A DNA stretch of 37,774 bases from an uncultured Thermoguttaceae bacterium (GCA_938042245.1 CALIRO010000003.1:1-37774); one strand, 5' to 3'. Shown: positions 26,486-34,891, numbered from the stretch's first letter. Numbers and translations are program-made. The notes: generated by a model not told the origin, from the sequence alone.

Positions 26486-26609
26486 CGCCGCCGCACTCCT
26501 TGCCGGTTGGGTTCCACCTGGGTTTTGGAGGGAAGTTTCTTGGGATTACGGCGGGTAGGCCATCGGATAAGACAGCCTCCCGCCCCGCTGGTTGGTCTTC
26601 CGCCCCCTT

Positions 26610-27566
26610 CTACCGGTTATCTTTTGTTCCCCAAACACGCTCGACGGATATGCCGAGAAGCCGCCGTCGAACCCAAAGGCCCATCCCTCCCAGAAACAAA
26701 AGCAGTCCAGAAGCCGGTTCCGGCACCTCGGCCAGCAAAATATTATCCACCAAAAAATACGCCGGGGTATTCATGCCATACTGACCTACATCCGTCGAAG
26801 AAAGCCGAAACAATAGCTTCTCCGCCCCGGCTAGGCCGCTTAGATCCACGTTTTGCCAAGTTTCCAGGACATAATGCTCCGCCGGATTCTGGGAGCGATA
26901 GTCGGCCAGATAGATTTCCACCGGAGATGCCGCAATGGGCTGGCCCGAACCGTCCAGGCCAACGATCGTCAGCAGGAAGTAGTCCCCGGTATCAAATGGT
27001 CGGGTAAATCCGTATGGGTCTCCGTTTTTGATCGTATTCCACACATAACAGTTATTGGTTACGGAAAGGCCTTGGATTTGTCTGCCCGGCGGCAGGTCTA
27101 GGCTGAAGCTATAGGTTTGGCCGCCGTTGTCCCAGTCGGCCGTGCAGAAGAACACCGCATAAGTGCTCGAACCACCAGCGCCGCCCGGACCGCCGGTGCC
27201 GCCCGGCGCATAGGCGGTATATTGCCCGGCCAACCCCGCCGGCGGTGTGCCGGTCCAAGTATGGTTCGAATAACTAACCCCGTACCACCAGGTGTAATCA
27301 TAGTACTGTCCGCTGCCCGGCGGATATTCGTAGTGGTCTAAGGCCCAGTAGAGCGGGAAGGTCATGCCCCGGCTTGTCCAGGGGTTTAAGGTGGCCGTGA
27401 AGTCATACGGAATTGTATCCGTCCCTTCGAAGTGGCTGTTTGGTTGGAGGCTGAGGTCTTCAAAGTCGATCAGCTCCGCCCAAGCGGCCCTAGGCCAATC
27501 GGTGCAGAGACCTCCCATTAGGGCAAAACAAAATCCCCAAACACTCAGCTTCATCAAACCTCTCAT
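26610..27566 (-). CDS. PEP-CTERM protein with DUF4465 domain, candidate corrinoid-binding surface protein
   Basis: I chose ATG 27566 because AAGGAG lies 9 bases upstream; the product has 318 residues. A signal sequence (LMKLSVWGFCFALMGG..AWA) is followed by a DUF4465 domain: IDFEDLSLQPNS, YGVSYSNHTWTG, GQYTAYAPGG, GLSVTNNCYVW, FLLTIVGLDGSG, IYLADYRS, WQNVDLSGL and LFRLSSTDVGQYGMNTPAYF. The C-terminus carries VPEPASG, a hydrophobic stretch and RRR, then an unusually long 15-residue tail. It should be exosortase-sorted to the outer surface. It sits under a B12 riboswitch and next to cobO. From memory, DUF4465 proteins occur near B12 uptake genes in Bacteroidetes (BtuH-type binders), so corrinoid binding is a reasonable but untested idea. 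Confidence 0.85.
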   Translation of the reverse strand: MRGLMKLSVWGFCFALMGGLCTDWPRAAWAELIDFEDLSLQPNSHFEGTDTIPYDFTATLNPWTSRGMTFPLYWALDHYEYPPGSGQYYDYTWWYGVSYSNHTWTGTPPAGLAGQYTAYAPGGTGGPGGAGGSSTYAVFFCTADWDNGGQTYSFSLDLPPGRQIQGLSVTNNCYVWNTIKNGDPYGFTRPFDTGDYFLLTIVGLDGSGQPIAASPVEIYLADYRSQNPAEHYVLETWQNVDLSGLAGAEKLLFRLSSTDVGQYGMNTPAYFLVDNILLAEVPEPASGLLLFLGGMGLWVRRRLLGISVERVWGTKDNR

Positions 27567-27614
27567 AGCTGCAAACTCCTTGGAAACAAAAAGGGGTACC
27601 ACATACCGTTGTTG

Positions 27615-27635
27615 CCTCTCCCCTGGCGGGAGAGG
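27615..27635. other. intercistronic hairpin between the DUF1559 and DUF4465 genes
   Basis: CCTCTCCC (27615-27622) pairs exactly with GGGAGAGG (27628-27635) over a 5-base loop. On the minus strand it lies just after the DUF1559 stop, with no T-run following, so it may stabilise or process the mRNA rather than end it. Confidence 0.45.
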
Positions 27636-27641
27636 GAAATA

Positions 27642-28592
27642 TTAAAATCCTTCGACGGTATCGCCGTTGGCGCGGGTACACAGGGCGTTTAGGATCCGCA
27701 TCTCTAGGCTTTGGGGCAGGAAGCGGACCGAGCCGTCGCAAAACAGTCCGTTGGCCCCGCCGGGATGGACGCTTACAATTTCGTTTTCTGGCATTTGTCC
27801 TGGCGGCGGACGATAGTTGATGGGCCAATAGACGTCATAGACATTTCGGGCGTTGATCCATTGGCCGTCGGGCCAACCGGCCGCTTCGGCTACCGCCAAG
27901 GTATTGGAAAGGCCGTCCCGAATATGAGCGGCTTGGAAGTATTTGTCATAAACCATCACGCCGTTGGGCGGATTGTTCTGGGCGACCCGCCGCGTGCCGT
28001 TGATGCCGCCGAAGTCGGTGGCGCCTCGGCCTTGCCGAAGCAGGGAAGATCGGCCCATGCTGGGACATAGATATACGGGCAGGATCGTGGCTGCGGCCTG
28101 GGCGTTGGCCGGGTCGTCGAACGGCTTATTAAAATCGATGCTCTGATAAAGGGCCTCCTGTTCCAGAAACGGCAACAGAAAGACCGACCAGGCATAGTTC
28201 TTGCGGTTTTTATAAGCGGCGGTCTCTGCGGGGCGCCATTCCAGGCCGCCGGTAGGATAACAGATGTACTGGCTGTGATAATTTTCCATGGCCAAGCCGA
28301 TTTGCCGAAGGTTATTCGCGCAGGCGGTCCGTCGGGCGGCTTCCCGGGCCGACTGGACCGCCGGCAAAAGCAGGGCCATCAAAAGGCCAATGATCGTGAT
28401 GACCACCAGGAGTTCGACCAAAGTGAAACCATGTATATTCCATCGACCACTTCCATTCTGGCCTGAGTAGCCGGCCGAAATGCATCGGTGGTTGTCGCCT
28501 GCTGGCCTTAGGAGCGCATAGCGGCTTAGGCAGCCGAAGGCTTCTCCCATCCGGAGGCGCCCAAAAGAGAAGAAGGGAAGATATGTGTCCAT
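27642..28592 (-). CDS. DUF1559 pilin-like protein under B12 riboswitch control
   Basis: The 316-residue product has a long 54-residue leader, then the type IV prepilin signal HGFTLVELLVVITIIGLLMALLLPAV (cleavage between Gly55 and Phe56; Glu60 is the usual Glu5). REAARRTACANNLRQIGLAMENY follows, as in the DUF1559 family abundant in planctomycetes. The C-terminus contains HPGGANGLFCDG, a perfect H-X9-DG motif. Such proteins are thought to be pseudopilins at the cell surface; their function is unknown. CAGGAGAT precedes the ATG at 28592. It is the first gene after the cobalamin riboswitch, with 142 bases of leader between, and is followed by the DUF4465 gene. Confidence 0.9.
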   Translation of the reverse strand: MDTYLPFFSFGRLRMGEAFGCLSRYALLRPAGDNHRCISAGYSGQNGSGRWNIHGFTLVELLVVITIIGLLMALLLPAVQSAREAARRTACANNLRQIGLAMENYHSQYICYPTGGLEWRPAETAAYKNRKNYAWSVFLLPFLEQEALYQSIDFNKPFDDPANAQAAATILPVYLCPSMGRSSLLRQGRGATDFGGINGTRRVAQNNPPNGVMVYDKYFQAAHIRDGLSNTLAVAEAAGWPDGQWINARNVYDVYWPINYRPPPGQMPENEIVSVHPGGANGLFCDGSVRFLPQSLEMRILNALCTRANGDTVEGF

Positions 28593-28734
28593 AAAAACAC
28601 TATCTCCTGGAACACTCTAGAATCCCGAGGCGGGCGAGGTAAAGAAAAACACACCGTCCGTCCGGAACTCTGGAAAGCGAAGCAGCCACTTTGGTTTCCG
28701 TGCTGAGCTGACCCTCGCAGCCAGCCACGGCCAG

Positions 28735-28927
28735 GGCGTTGGTAGGTCTTCTGACTTGCGGGCGACGAAGCAGCCCGGCCTTCTCATCGCAAGCACCGCG
28801 ACAATGGCCGACAAAAGACGGGACCGCTTCTTCTAGGCCCGCTCACAGCGGCGGGGCCGTCCCGGATTTGCACCGGAGTTCCCTGTTCGTCGGCCGCCCA
28901 AGCCCCGGGCGACCGACCACCAACGCC
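28735..28927 (-). ncRNA. cobalamin (B12) riboswitch
   Basis: Read on the minus strand, the element shows the conserved core GGGAACTCCGGTGCAAATCC followed by GGGACGGCCCCGCCGCTGTGA (about 28900-28840), a variable arm, and the B12 box AAGTCAGAAGACCTACC (about 28757-28741). The closing stem P1 is GGCGTTGGT (28927-28919) with ACCAACGCC (28743-28735), a perfect 9-bp pair. These are diagnostic of the Rfam Cobalamin class. Binding of adenosylcobalamin or a related corrinoid normally lowers expression of the downstream genes. No obvious intrinsic terminator was seen in the 142 bases before the DUF1559 start, so the expression platform (translation or termination) is unresolved. Confidence 0.95.
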
Positions 28928-29039
28928 ATTTCCCAAAGAGCCAAAATCGGCTAGTTCCAACCGATTCTCTAGGTAATCTACCCTCCCGCCCTCCACGTTG
29001 TCAATAGGCGGGGAAAAAATTTTCGGGAATCCTTTCGCC

Positions 29040-29172
29040 CAGGGGCCTGCCCTCTCATCTCCGCTTGCGCGGGAATGACATCCTAGAAAGCACAAAACAG
29101 TCTGGACTGCCGCCTGCGTGGAAAGGGCCAAGGGCAATAGGGGGCAGTGTCTATCCATTCCGTAGGAAGCGG
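29040..29172 (-). repeat. MITE-like dispersed repeat, diverged copy E (inverted)
   Basis: On the minus strand CGCAGGCGGCAGTCCAGACT (29118-29099) matches the family core, followed by TTTTGTGCTTTC and CATTCCCGCGCAAGCGG. The ends are poorly kept. It lies between the riboswitch and the ThuA-like gene. The rest of the 624-base stretch 28593-29216 is the riboswitch and leader. Confidence 0.45.
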
Positions 29173-29216
29173 AAACCGATTCCCTGAATCCCCCGTAAGG
29201 AGATGTTCCCAGGGGC

Positions 29217-30239
29217 CTACGGGTCCTGGAGCTGATGGTCGGCGGGTTTGACGCCCTTCTTATGGCCGCCAAAGCCGATCGGCGTCGGTTGATACAGGCC
29301 GACAAAGTCCACCTTGGCTCGCTCCGGCACCTCCATGCTCAAAAGCCAATAGACCGCATTGACCAAAAGCCGACGGAATCCCTCGCTCTGGAAGTCGCCG
29401 GCATGACCCATGGTGGTGGTGAAGATTTTCGAGACCTTGCCGGTTTCGCCTTTATAGGTTTTCGTCCATGCGATGGGGAGAAGTTTTTTGTCCGGATGAG
29501 GGGGATCGGTTGGGTTCATCCCCTGCAAGACCTGGCCCAAGACGACCGGTGTACAATCGCCGTGGAGGCTGGTCAAGCCATACACATCCGACGGTCCCCA
29601 GATGTCCTCACAGCCGCGAACCAGCGGGTGATTTTTCATCTGGTCTGGGATAACGCCCCGGGTGCTTTCCTTGTTGTGATGGCCGTAATGGCTGATCCAG
29701 GTTTCCCCCAGCACCTGCCGACCATAGCCGCCAAAAAACGCCGGGTCCTTGTTATTCCAGGTCCACTTGGCATAGGGGCTTTGGAGGTTTTTCCGGTAGA
29801 AGAACGGATGGGTGGAGGTGCGAAGGGCCAAGATGGGCCGACCCGAATTCGTGTAGTCGATAATCTCTTTCATCTGCTCGTCGGGCAACTCCCGAAACCG
29901 AAGGAACATGACCATCAAGTCAGCGGTTCGCAAGGCTTCCAGACCGGGGATATTATTGACGGTCGTAGGATCGATTTCGCCGGTTTGGGGATTGATGGCA
30001 AAAAGCACCGTACAGCGGAACCCATGGTGTTTGGCTAGGATTTTGGCCAGTTGGGGCATGGACTCTTCACTGCGGTATTCTTCGTCGCCGGTAACGAAGA
30101 CGATATGTTTGCCTTGGCCTGGGCCGTGGCGGCCTTCCATGACGACCCAGGGCGGCTCCTCTGCTGCTTGCGCCCAGAGGGTGCCCCAGAAGATAGCTAT
30201 ACAAAAATACCCATACCTCGCGCCCACTCTGCTACTCAT
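29217..30239 (-). CDS. secreted ThuA-like (trehalose utilisation / class I GATase-like) protein
   Basis: The 340-residue product has a signal peptide (YGYFCIAIFWGTLWAQA) and then a ThuA-type flavodoxin-like domain: IVFVTGDEEYRSEESM, LRTADLMVMFLRFRELP, IIDYTNSGRPILALRTSTH and a late TTTMGHAGDFQSEGFRRLLVNAVYWL block typical of planctomycete ThuA proteins. The family is linked with sugar use, but no enzyme activity is firmly known. AAGGAG precedes the ATG by 8 bases. No operon partner is evident. Confidence 0.88.
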   Translation of the reverse strand: MSSRVGARYGYFCIAIFWGTLWAQAAEEPPWVVMEGRHGPGQGKHIVFVTGDEEYRSEESMPQLAKILAKHHGFRCTVLFAINPQTGEIDPTTVNNIPGLEALRTADLMVMFLRFRELPDEQMKEIIDYTNSGRPILALRTSTHPFFYRKNLQSPYAKWTWNNKDPAFFGGYGRQVLGETWISHYGHHNKESTRGVIPDQMKNHPLVRGCEDIWGPSDVYGLTSLHGDCTPVVLGQVLQGMNPTDPPHPDKKLLPIAWTKTYKGETGKVSKIFTTTMGHAGDFQSEGFRRLLVNAVYWLLSMEVPERAKVDFVGLYQPTPIGFGGHKKGVKPADHQLQDP

Positions 30240-30481
30240 GGTAAGAACTCCTTGGGGTCCTTGGAAAGAAGACCAACCCTACCTTTGGCCCGAAGACGAC
30301 ATTGCCCAACATGTTAGACTACTCTCTGCCCAACGGATGGTCAACCCTCTAGGGCGCTTCCGGGGGAAGCTCCGCCGCGACTTCTGGAAGTGCCTTTTGG
30401 ATAAGAGGCCAGCTGCTGCCGGATGTCCAGACAAGGGGATTGGTTTTACCAGACGAAGAGGGGCTGTTTAGGAACAAAAAA

Positions 30482-31207
30482 TCACTTAACCAGGGGTTCC
30501 TCCGTAGCCACTTCGAGCAACCGGAACCGATGGCCGCGCAGGGCCGGCCCGGCGTTGTGAAAAGTAACTCCCCGATACCGATAGCCTGTAAAGCCTCGAT
30601 GGATATGGCCAAAATAGACCTGGCGAACCCCTTGTTCCGGTCCATGGCCGATCCGACGCAAATAGGTCAATATTCGGCGGGCCACCCGACGCTTCGGATA
30701 GACCAAAGGCCCCAACGCCCTAGGCAATCGACTTACCATCCATAGCTCATACAGTTCGCTCATGAGCCGACCTCGCCGCGGCCGATAATGCCAGCGGATT
30801 CGATGGGCGGCCAATTTCTCTGGCCCCATCTTCCGCTCCGCCACATCGCCATGCAAAAACACATGTTCTCCTAAGCGTAGATAATAGGGATGCCAATGAA
30901 AATTGGCGTATTTTTCCGCCAGGCCGTCCAGTTGACATAAAAACCCCCAATGATGGTCATGATTGCCCAGCACAAAGTGGAATTGGCAGTGGGGATGCTG
31001 CTGGGCCAGCCGCTCCAGCCAGCCAATCGCTTCCTGGACCGCCCAGCCCATCTCCTTAGCCGCTGCCCAACGGAAATCAAAGATATCGCCGCCCAGCACA
31101 AACCGGCTTGCCTGGCCGAGAGCCCGTTCCAAAGCCTCTTTATATCGCTCCGCCTGCGATCGTTTGGCCAACAGATGCAAATCCGACACAAAAAACCATT
31201 TCTTCAC
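30482..31207 (-). CDS. LpxH-like metallophosphoesterase (UDP-2,3-diacylglucosamine diphosphatase type)
   Basis: The 241-residue product carries the metal-site motifs SDLHL (8-12), GGDIFDF (39-45), GNHDHH (81-86), LHGD (118-121) and GHIHRG near the C-terminus. Length and motif spacing fit LpxH, which cleaves UDP-2,3-diacylglucosamine to lipid X in lipid A synthesis (E. coli LpxH: 240). The rest of the sequence is diverged, and other calcineurin-like phosphoesterases share the same motifs, so the substrate is not certain. The start is GTG, preceded by AGGA. No other lpx gene lies nearby. Confidence 0.75.
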   Translation of the reverse strand: MKKWFFVSDLHLLAKRSQAERYKEALERALGQASRFVLGGDIFDFRWAAAKEMGWAVQEAIGWLERLAQQHPHCQFHFVLGNHDHHWGFLCQLDGLAEKYANFHWHPYYLRLGEHVFLHGDVAERKMGPEKLAAHRIRWHYRPRRGRLMSELYELWMVSRLPRALGPLVYPKRRVARRILTYLRRIGHGPEQGVRQVYFGHIHRGFTGYRYRGVTFHNAGPALRGHRFRLLEVATEEPLVK

Positions 31208-31272
31208 CGCAGGGGTCCTAGCAACCCGATGTGTCCAAACCGGCTTTAGCGCCTATCCAAAAAAACCTTGGG

Positions 31273-31432
31273 GAACACTTCCGTCGAATGAAGAACTGCT
31301 CCAGCTTTTCCAAGGAAGGTCCTATGTTGCCCCTACCGCGGAAGCGGGAATCCAGAGAGCAAAAATCCTTCGAACAAACGGGATTCTTGCTTTCGCAGGA
31401 ATCCCTTGGTACAGCATTCGACTGAAGTGTTC
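31273..31432 (+). repeat. MITE-like dispersed repeat, best copy A (160 bp)
   Basis: The ends are inverted repeats: GAACACTTCCGTCGAATG (31273-31290) and CATTCGACTGAAGTGTTC (31415-31432) match at 17 of 18 positions. The core GCGGAAGCGGGAATCCAGAG (31338-31357) is shared with copy B, and TCTTTTCC/TTCCTATG-type blocks upstream with copy D. There is no open frame, so it would need a transposase supplied elsewhere. The remainder of the 497-base gap 31208-31704 shows no gene. Confidence 0.75.
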
Positions 31433-31704
31433 CGGAACATTTAGAGGGTTTGAAGTGGGGAATTTCCTTTTTGGGATGGGCTGGTGGCCCCGTCCCATTG
31501 CCGACGGGTGCCGGCCGATGTTCAAGCAAAAGGCGCTCAGTTCCGGCACAAGGGGAACGTTTCAATTTTACCCTATCGGGAACCCTGCTTTTAGGGGGAG
31601 GACCGTAAGGCCGAGTCTCCCAGCTCGGCTGATCTGGGTCCCCATGAGTTTCGGACATGGCCAGGAGGTTTGGAAATAGGGGGTCTGGCTGCGGGGGCGG
31701 GAAG

Positions 31705-33300
31705 TTAATATCGGCCTTGGTAGGTGGGGCGGGTAGCCGTAGGAGCAGGGGCAGCCGGTTCGCCCTGTTTGCCCCGAGTTTCGACCATCACAATCAGTTC
31801 TCCCCGAGCACTGTTCTGCCCTGGCAACACTGCTTTGAATGGCAAACTTCCCAGGAGCCCTTGGGCTTCGGGGGGAACTGGGATCGGCACCACACCCAAA
31901 CCGAGCACCAATACTTCGTTTTCTGGCCAACGGAATTGTTCGTGGAAACGGAAATGGCTCACTTGAGGGACTTCAATTTGGACTCGCTGGCGGGGCGAGG
32001 TGGGGGTGGGAACGTCGATGACCACCGGTACCAGGCGTTCGACCATATCAATATGGCACTTGATCGAGGCGTCAATCATTTTGCCATCCAGGCTGAGCAG
32101 GGGGCTGAACTCGATGGAAAACCCCTCGTCGATCTGAGCTAACTCCTGCTCATATCCTTGTAACGTTTCTGGACGCAGTGTAACATCCCGCACGTAAGAC
32201 CGAGGCCGAATCGAGGAAACCACCGTAGATTGACCGTTGGGAATCAACAAATGCGGTGAATTGTGCTCTCGATAGTCGGACCTGCGGCGCAGATCGGCCA
32301 AAAGCAAAGCGGCATCCTCCCTCGGCAATACCCAAGCCTGCACCCCCGGTGTCTGGACCGGTACCCGACGGAGCAGCCGGTAGGACTTGGCACGCCAATT
32401 CGGATGATCCACCGTAATGACCCGAAGCCCAAACGCCTGGGTCTGCGCCGCACTGTTAACGAACCGATCCACAATCTCGGCCACCACCGCCTGCATCTGA
32501 GGGGTATGATAGACCCGCAAAGTCCGCTGAGTAACACTGAGGATGCCTAACGGCTCGCTGTGCCAAGCTTGGTAGCCGGTGGTTCGCAAAATCCAGTCCA
32601 CTACAGCCAATTCCGGCCGGGCTGTCGTATGCACCCGAAGCGTATAGGGACTAATGTCGTATTCCCGCCAGATCTGGCCGGCTTCATTGGGCAGGGTGCT
32701 TGGAGTGGGCAAAATCCGGGCAATCGGTGCTCTGGGCTGAGCGGCCGGGAAAGCTGCTGCTCCCTCAGGAGGCGGACTCCCCCCCGATGAGAATCCAGAA
32801 GGATTTGCTCCGGGGGACAGACCCGCTGAAGGAGCACTGCCGGAAGGCAGCGATTGGCCAGATTGGGCGCCACCCACCATACTGCCTGCAGGGGGTGTAC
32901 CAGCAGAGATTCCGGAAGGACCAGCCTCACCTCCCGTGGCCCCCCAACCAGCAGATCCTAGGGCTCCTGAGCTAGTAGGCCCTGGTCCAGGGGACAGCGA
33001 TTCGGCAGGTACCGATCCGGAAGCAGCTACCTCTCCTGAAGAGGGCACCGATCCAGGTGGTCCAGGTACCCCGGAAGAGGAAGCCAGTGCGGAGGCCGGT
33101 GCCGATTCGCTACCAGCAAATCGCCATTGGGTGCTGCTGCCGGGGGGGGATTCTGCCAGTACATTGGGTGGCCCTAATGAGGAGCTGAGCATACAAAGCA
33201 CCCACCCACCCCCTACCATGCTCCTTACCAGTACCCCCATCTTGCGCCAGAAAAAGAGGTTCATCCTTGGATTGTTGGGCAAACGGTCTTGAAGCGACAC
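31705..33300 (-). CDS. secretin-like exported protein with long Gly/Ser/Pro linker
   Basis: I chose GTG 33300, with GGGAGG 7 bases upstream, giving 531 residues; the frame is open back to 33489. A signal-like stretch (about 30-50: VRSMVGGGWVLCMLSSSLG) is followed by about 150 residues of almost pure Gly/Ser/Ala/Pro and then two ordered parts. The first (about 215-380) contains DISPYTLRVHTTARPELAVVDWILRTTGYQ and AVVAEIVDRFVNSA, resembling secretin N-domains. The second (about 405-515) contains FSIEFSPLLSLDGKMIDASIKCHID and VLVLGLGVVPIP, like the secretin beta-domain core. It may be a pilus or secretion-system outer-membrane component, but it lacks a clear full-length secretin barrel. It lies 289 bases below the radical SAM pair. 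Confidence 0.65.
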   Translation of the reverse strand: MSLQDRLPNNPRMNLFFWRKMGVLVRSMVGGGWVLCMLSSSLGPPNVLAESPPGSSTQWRFAGSESAPASALASSSGVPGPPGSVPSSGEVAASGSVPAESLSPGPGPTSSGALGSAGWGATGGEAGPSGISAGTPPAGSMVGGAQSGQSLPSGSAPSAGLSPGANPSGFSSGGSPPPEGAAAFPAAQPRAPIARILPTPSTLPNEAGQIWREYDISPYTLRVHTTARPELAVVDWILRTTGYQAWHSEPLGILSVTQRTLRVYHTPQMQAVVAEIVDRFVNSAAQTQAFGLRVITVDHPNWRAKSYRLLRRVPVQTPGVQAWVLPREDAALLLADLRRRSDYREHNSPHLLIPNGQSTVVSSIRPRSYVRDVTLRPETLQGYEQELAQIDEGFSIEFSPLLSLDGKMIDASIKCHIDMVERLVPVVIDVPTPTSPRQRVQIEVPQVSHFRFHEQFRWPENEVLVLGLGVVPIPVPPEAQGLLGSLPFKAVLPGQNSARGELIVMVETRGKQGEPAAPAPTATRPTYQGRY

Positions 33301-33589
33301 GTCTCGGCCTCCCTGCCAAAGGGGAATATACAGAAGATCGGTAGATAACGTCCCACCTATTTTGGGGCTGACTAGAGCCGGGAAAACCAGCCACCCTTTT
33401 TCCACCACTGCCCCACAGCTCGGTGGCTCCGGGCAAGCTGGCTGCTCAGAACAGGGCAACCGGCCAGGCCTTTGTCGGCAATCTGCCAAAACGGGTCTCT
33501 AATATAAATAAGGAAATCCTTTTCTGACAAGCCCAATTAGATAGAGAATATGGGTAGTTTGGGCAAAACAGATGATCTGTTTGGACCGG

Positions 33590-34891
33590 TTACTGGGCCC
33601 AGCCCTCCGGGTTTCGAGGACAATCGGCCGCACAGATAACTAAACCGGGACAATCGGCACATTGGGTGTCTGACCGGAGCCGACTCTGATACCGCCGCAT
33701 CACTGGACTGCGCAGAATCTTCTGCCAAGAATCGGTCAGCAGATTGCCGGCCGATTGAGCCGGGCCTCGAGCCACCAACACCGAACCATCTAATTCCACC
33801 CGAATGGCCGTATCGCCCGAACAGCGTGGGCCCCGCAGCAATAGCGTGGCCAACGATTGGCCTAAATGGTATTGGACCGGCGGATACCAGAGGAAGCGGA
33901 TCTGGGCTTGGCTGGCCGATTCTTCCAGCCATTGGGCTGCCTGAACCAATTGTTCGCCTGGCAAGGCGCCGCCCGAAGCAATTCCCGGCCCCGCCGCAAT
34001 GGCGTACACCCCGATGTTACCGACGCCCCGGCTAACCAGGGAGGCCAACGTCTGGTCGATCCGCTGCCAAGTAGCCTCGATAAGCGGCGTTTCGGCCACA
34101 GGGCATATTTCCAGTTTTTGGGCTGCTTCCAGGGCCTGAAGGACCTGTTCATGATCGCCCGCACACGTCCACCGATCATGCACCGCCGGGTCGTCGGCCA
34201 GGTAGAGCAGGTTCAGATGATCGAGGCCGGCCTGGGCTAAGTCTTGAAGACAAGTCCCTTGGTTCAGTAGGCTCCCCAGGCCGCGCAAACCGGCAATCAG
34301 GCCAAGGTCCTCGGCTAATTCGACCGCTCGAACCAGCCAGGCCGGTTCGGTACTCCTGCCCGCTACCAGGGTCACATGGGGAATGCCCAACTCCCAAAGA
34401 CGTCGCAAGATCCGTTCCAGTCGGTCTGGTTCCCCCGCCGGCACATCAGCCGACAACGGCCGATCCAAATGCTTGACCTCTTTGCACCAGGCGGGATCCA
34501 TCAGGTTGAGCATGGGATAGTCGGTCCCGGGACGTTGCAGCCGATCCAACAATTGCCGAACTTCGGCCAGATCGGCCTCCAATCGCTGAGTGGGCACTGG
34601 CCCGAAGACCGCCTTTTGGAGCTGAAAGATGTTTTCTGGGGGCTGATTTTCCAACAGCGCTTTTGCATAGATGACGCCGGAAGGTCGAAGCCAGACTGCC
34701 GCGGTGGCCCCCGCCACCAGCAAGCCCCAACCGTCCGGATCCACGCGGAGATGAAATCGGCTCACCTGCCCCCCAGCATCCCGAAAGTAGTGATACAGGC
34801 CTGGCGGGATGCCTGCTTTTCGGAGAGCGGCTCGGCCTGCCGAAGGACGAAACCCAAACAAAAACCGTCGCACTCGATTCCACAAACTCAT
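33590..34891 (-). CDS. radical SAM paralogue without the radical SAM cysteines, SPASM cysteines kept
   Basis: The 433-residue product starts at ATG 34891, which overlaps the stop of the upstream gene as ATGA and has AAGGAA before it, so translation is probably coupled. It is clearly a paralogue of that gene: shared FHLRVxPDG block at the N-terminus, DxxVHDxxCxAxG, RFLWYPP and a final SPASM motif C-X2-C-X5-C-X3-C (Cys411, 414, 420, 424). Where the partner has CNNRCGHC, this one reads YPMLNLMDPAWCKEV: the iron-sulphur triad is gone, as is GGEP. It should not be able to make a 5'-deoxyadenosyl radical, but could bind an auxiliary cluster or the substrate. Confidence 0.8.
   Translation of the reverse strand: MSLWNRVRRFLFGFRPSAGRAALRKAGIPPGLYHYFRDAGGQVSRFHLRVDPDGWGLLVAGATAAVWLRPSGVIYAKALLENQPPENIFQLQKAVFGPVPTQRLEADLAEVRQLLDRLQRPGTDYPMLNLMDPAWCKEVKHLDRPLSADVPAGEPDRLERILRRLWELGIPHVTLVAGRSTEPAWLVRAVELAEDLGLIAGLRGLGSLLNQGTCLQDLAQAGLDHLNLLYLADDPAVHDRWTCAGDHEQVLQALEAAQKLEICPVAETPLIEATWQRIDQTLASLVSRGVGNIGVYAIAAGPGIASGGALPGEQLVQAAQWLEESASQAQIRFLWYPPVQYHLGQSLATLLLRGPRCSGDTAIRVELDGSVLVARGPAQSAGNLLTDSWQKILRSPVMRRYQSRLRSDTQCADCPGLVICAADCPRNPEGWAQ

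Noticed and set aside
29235..30038. Plus-strand frame of 267 codons opposite the ThuA-like gene
   Set aside because: Antisense shadow of a gene with signal peptide, ribosome site and family motifs.
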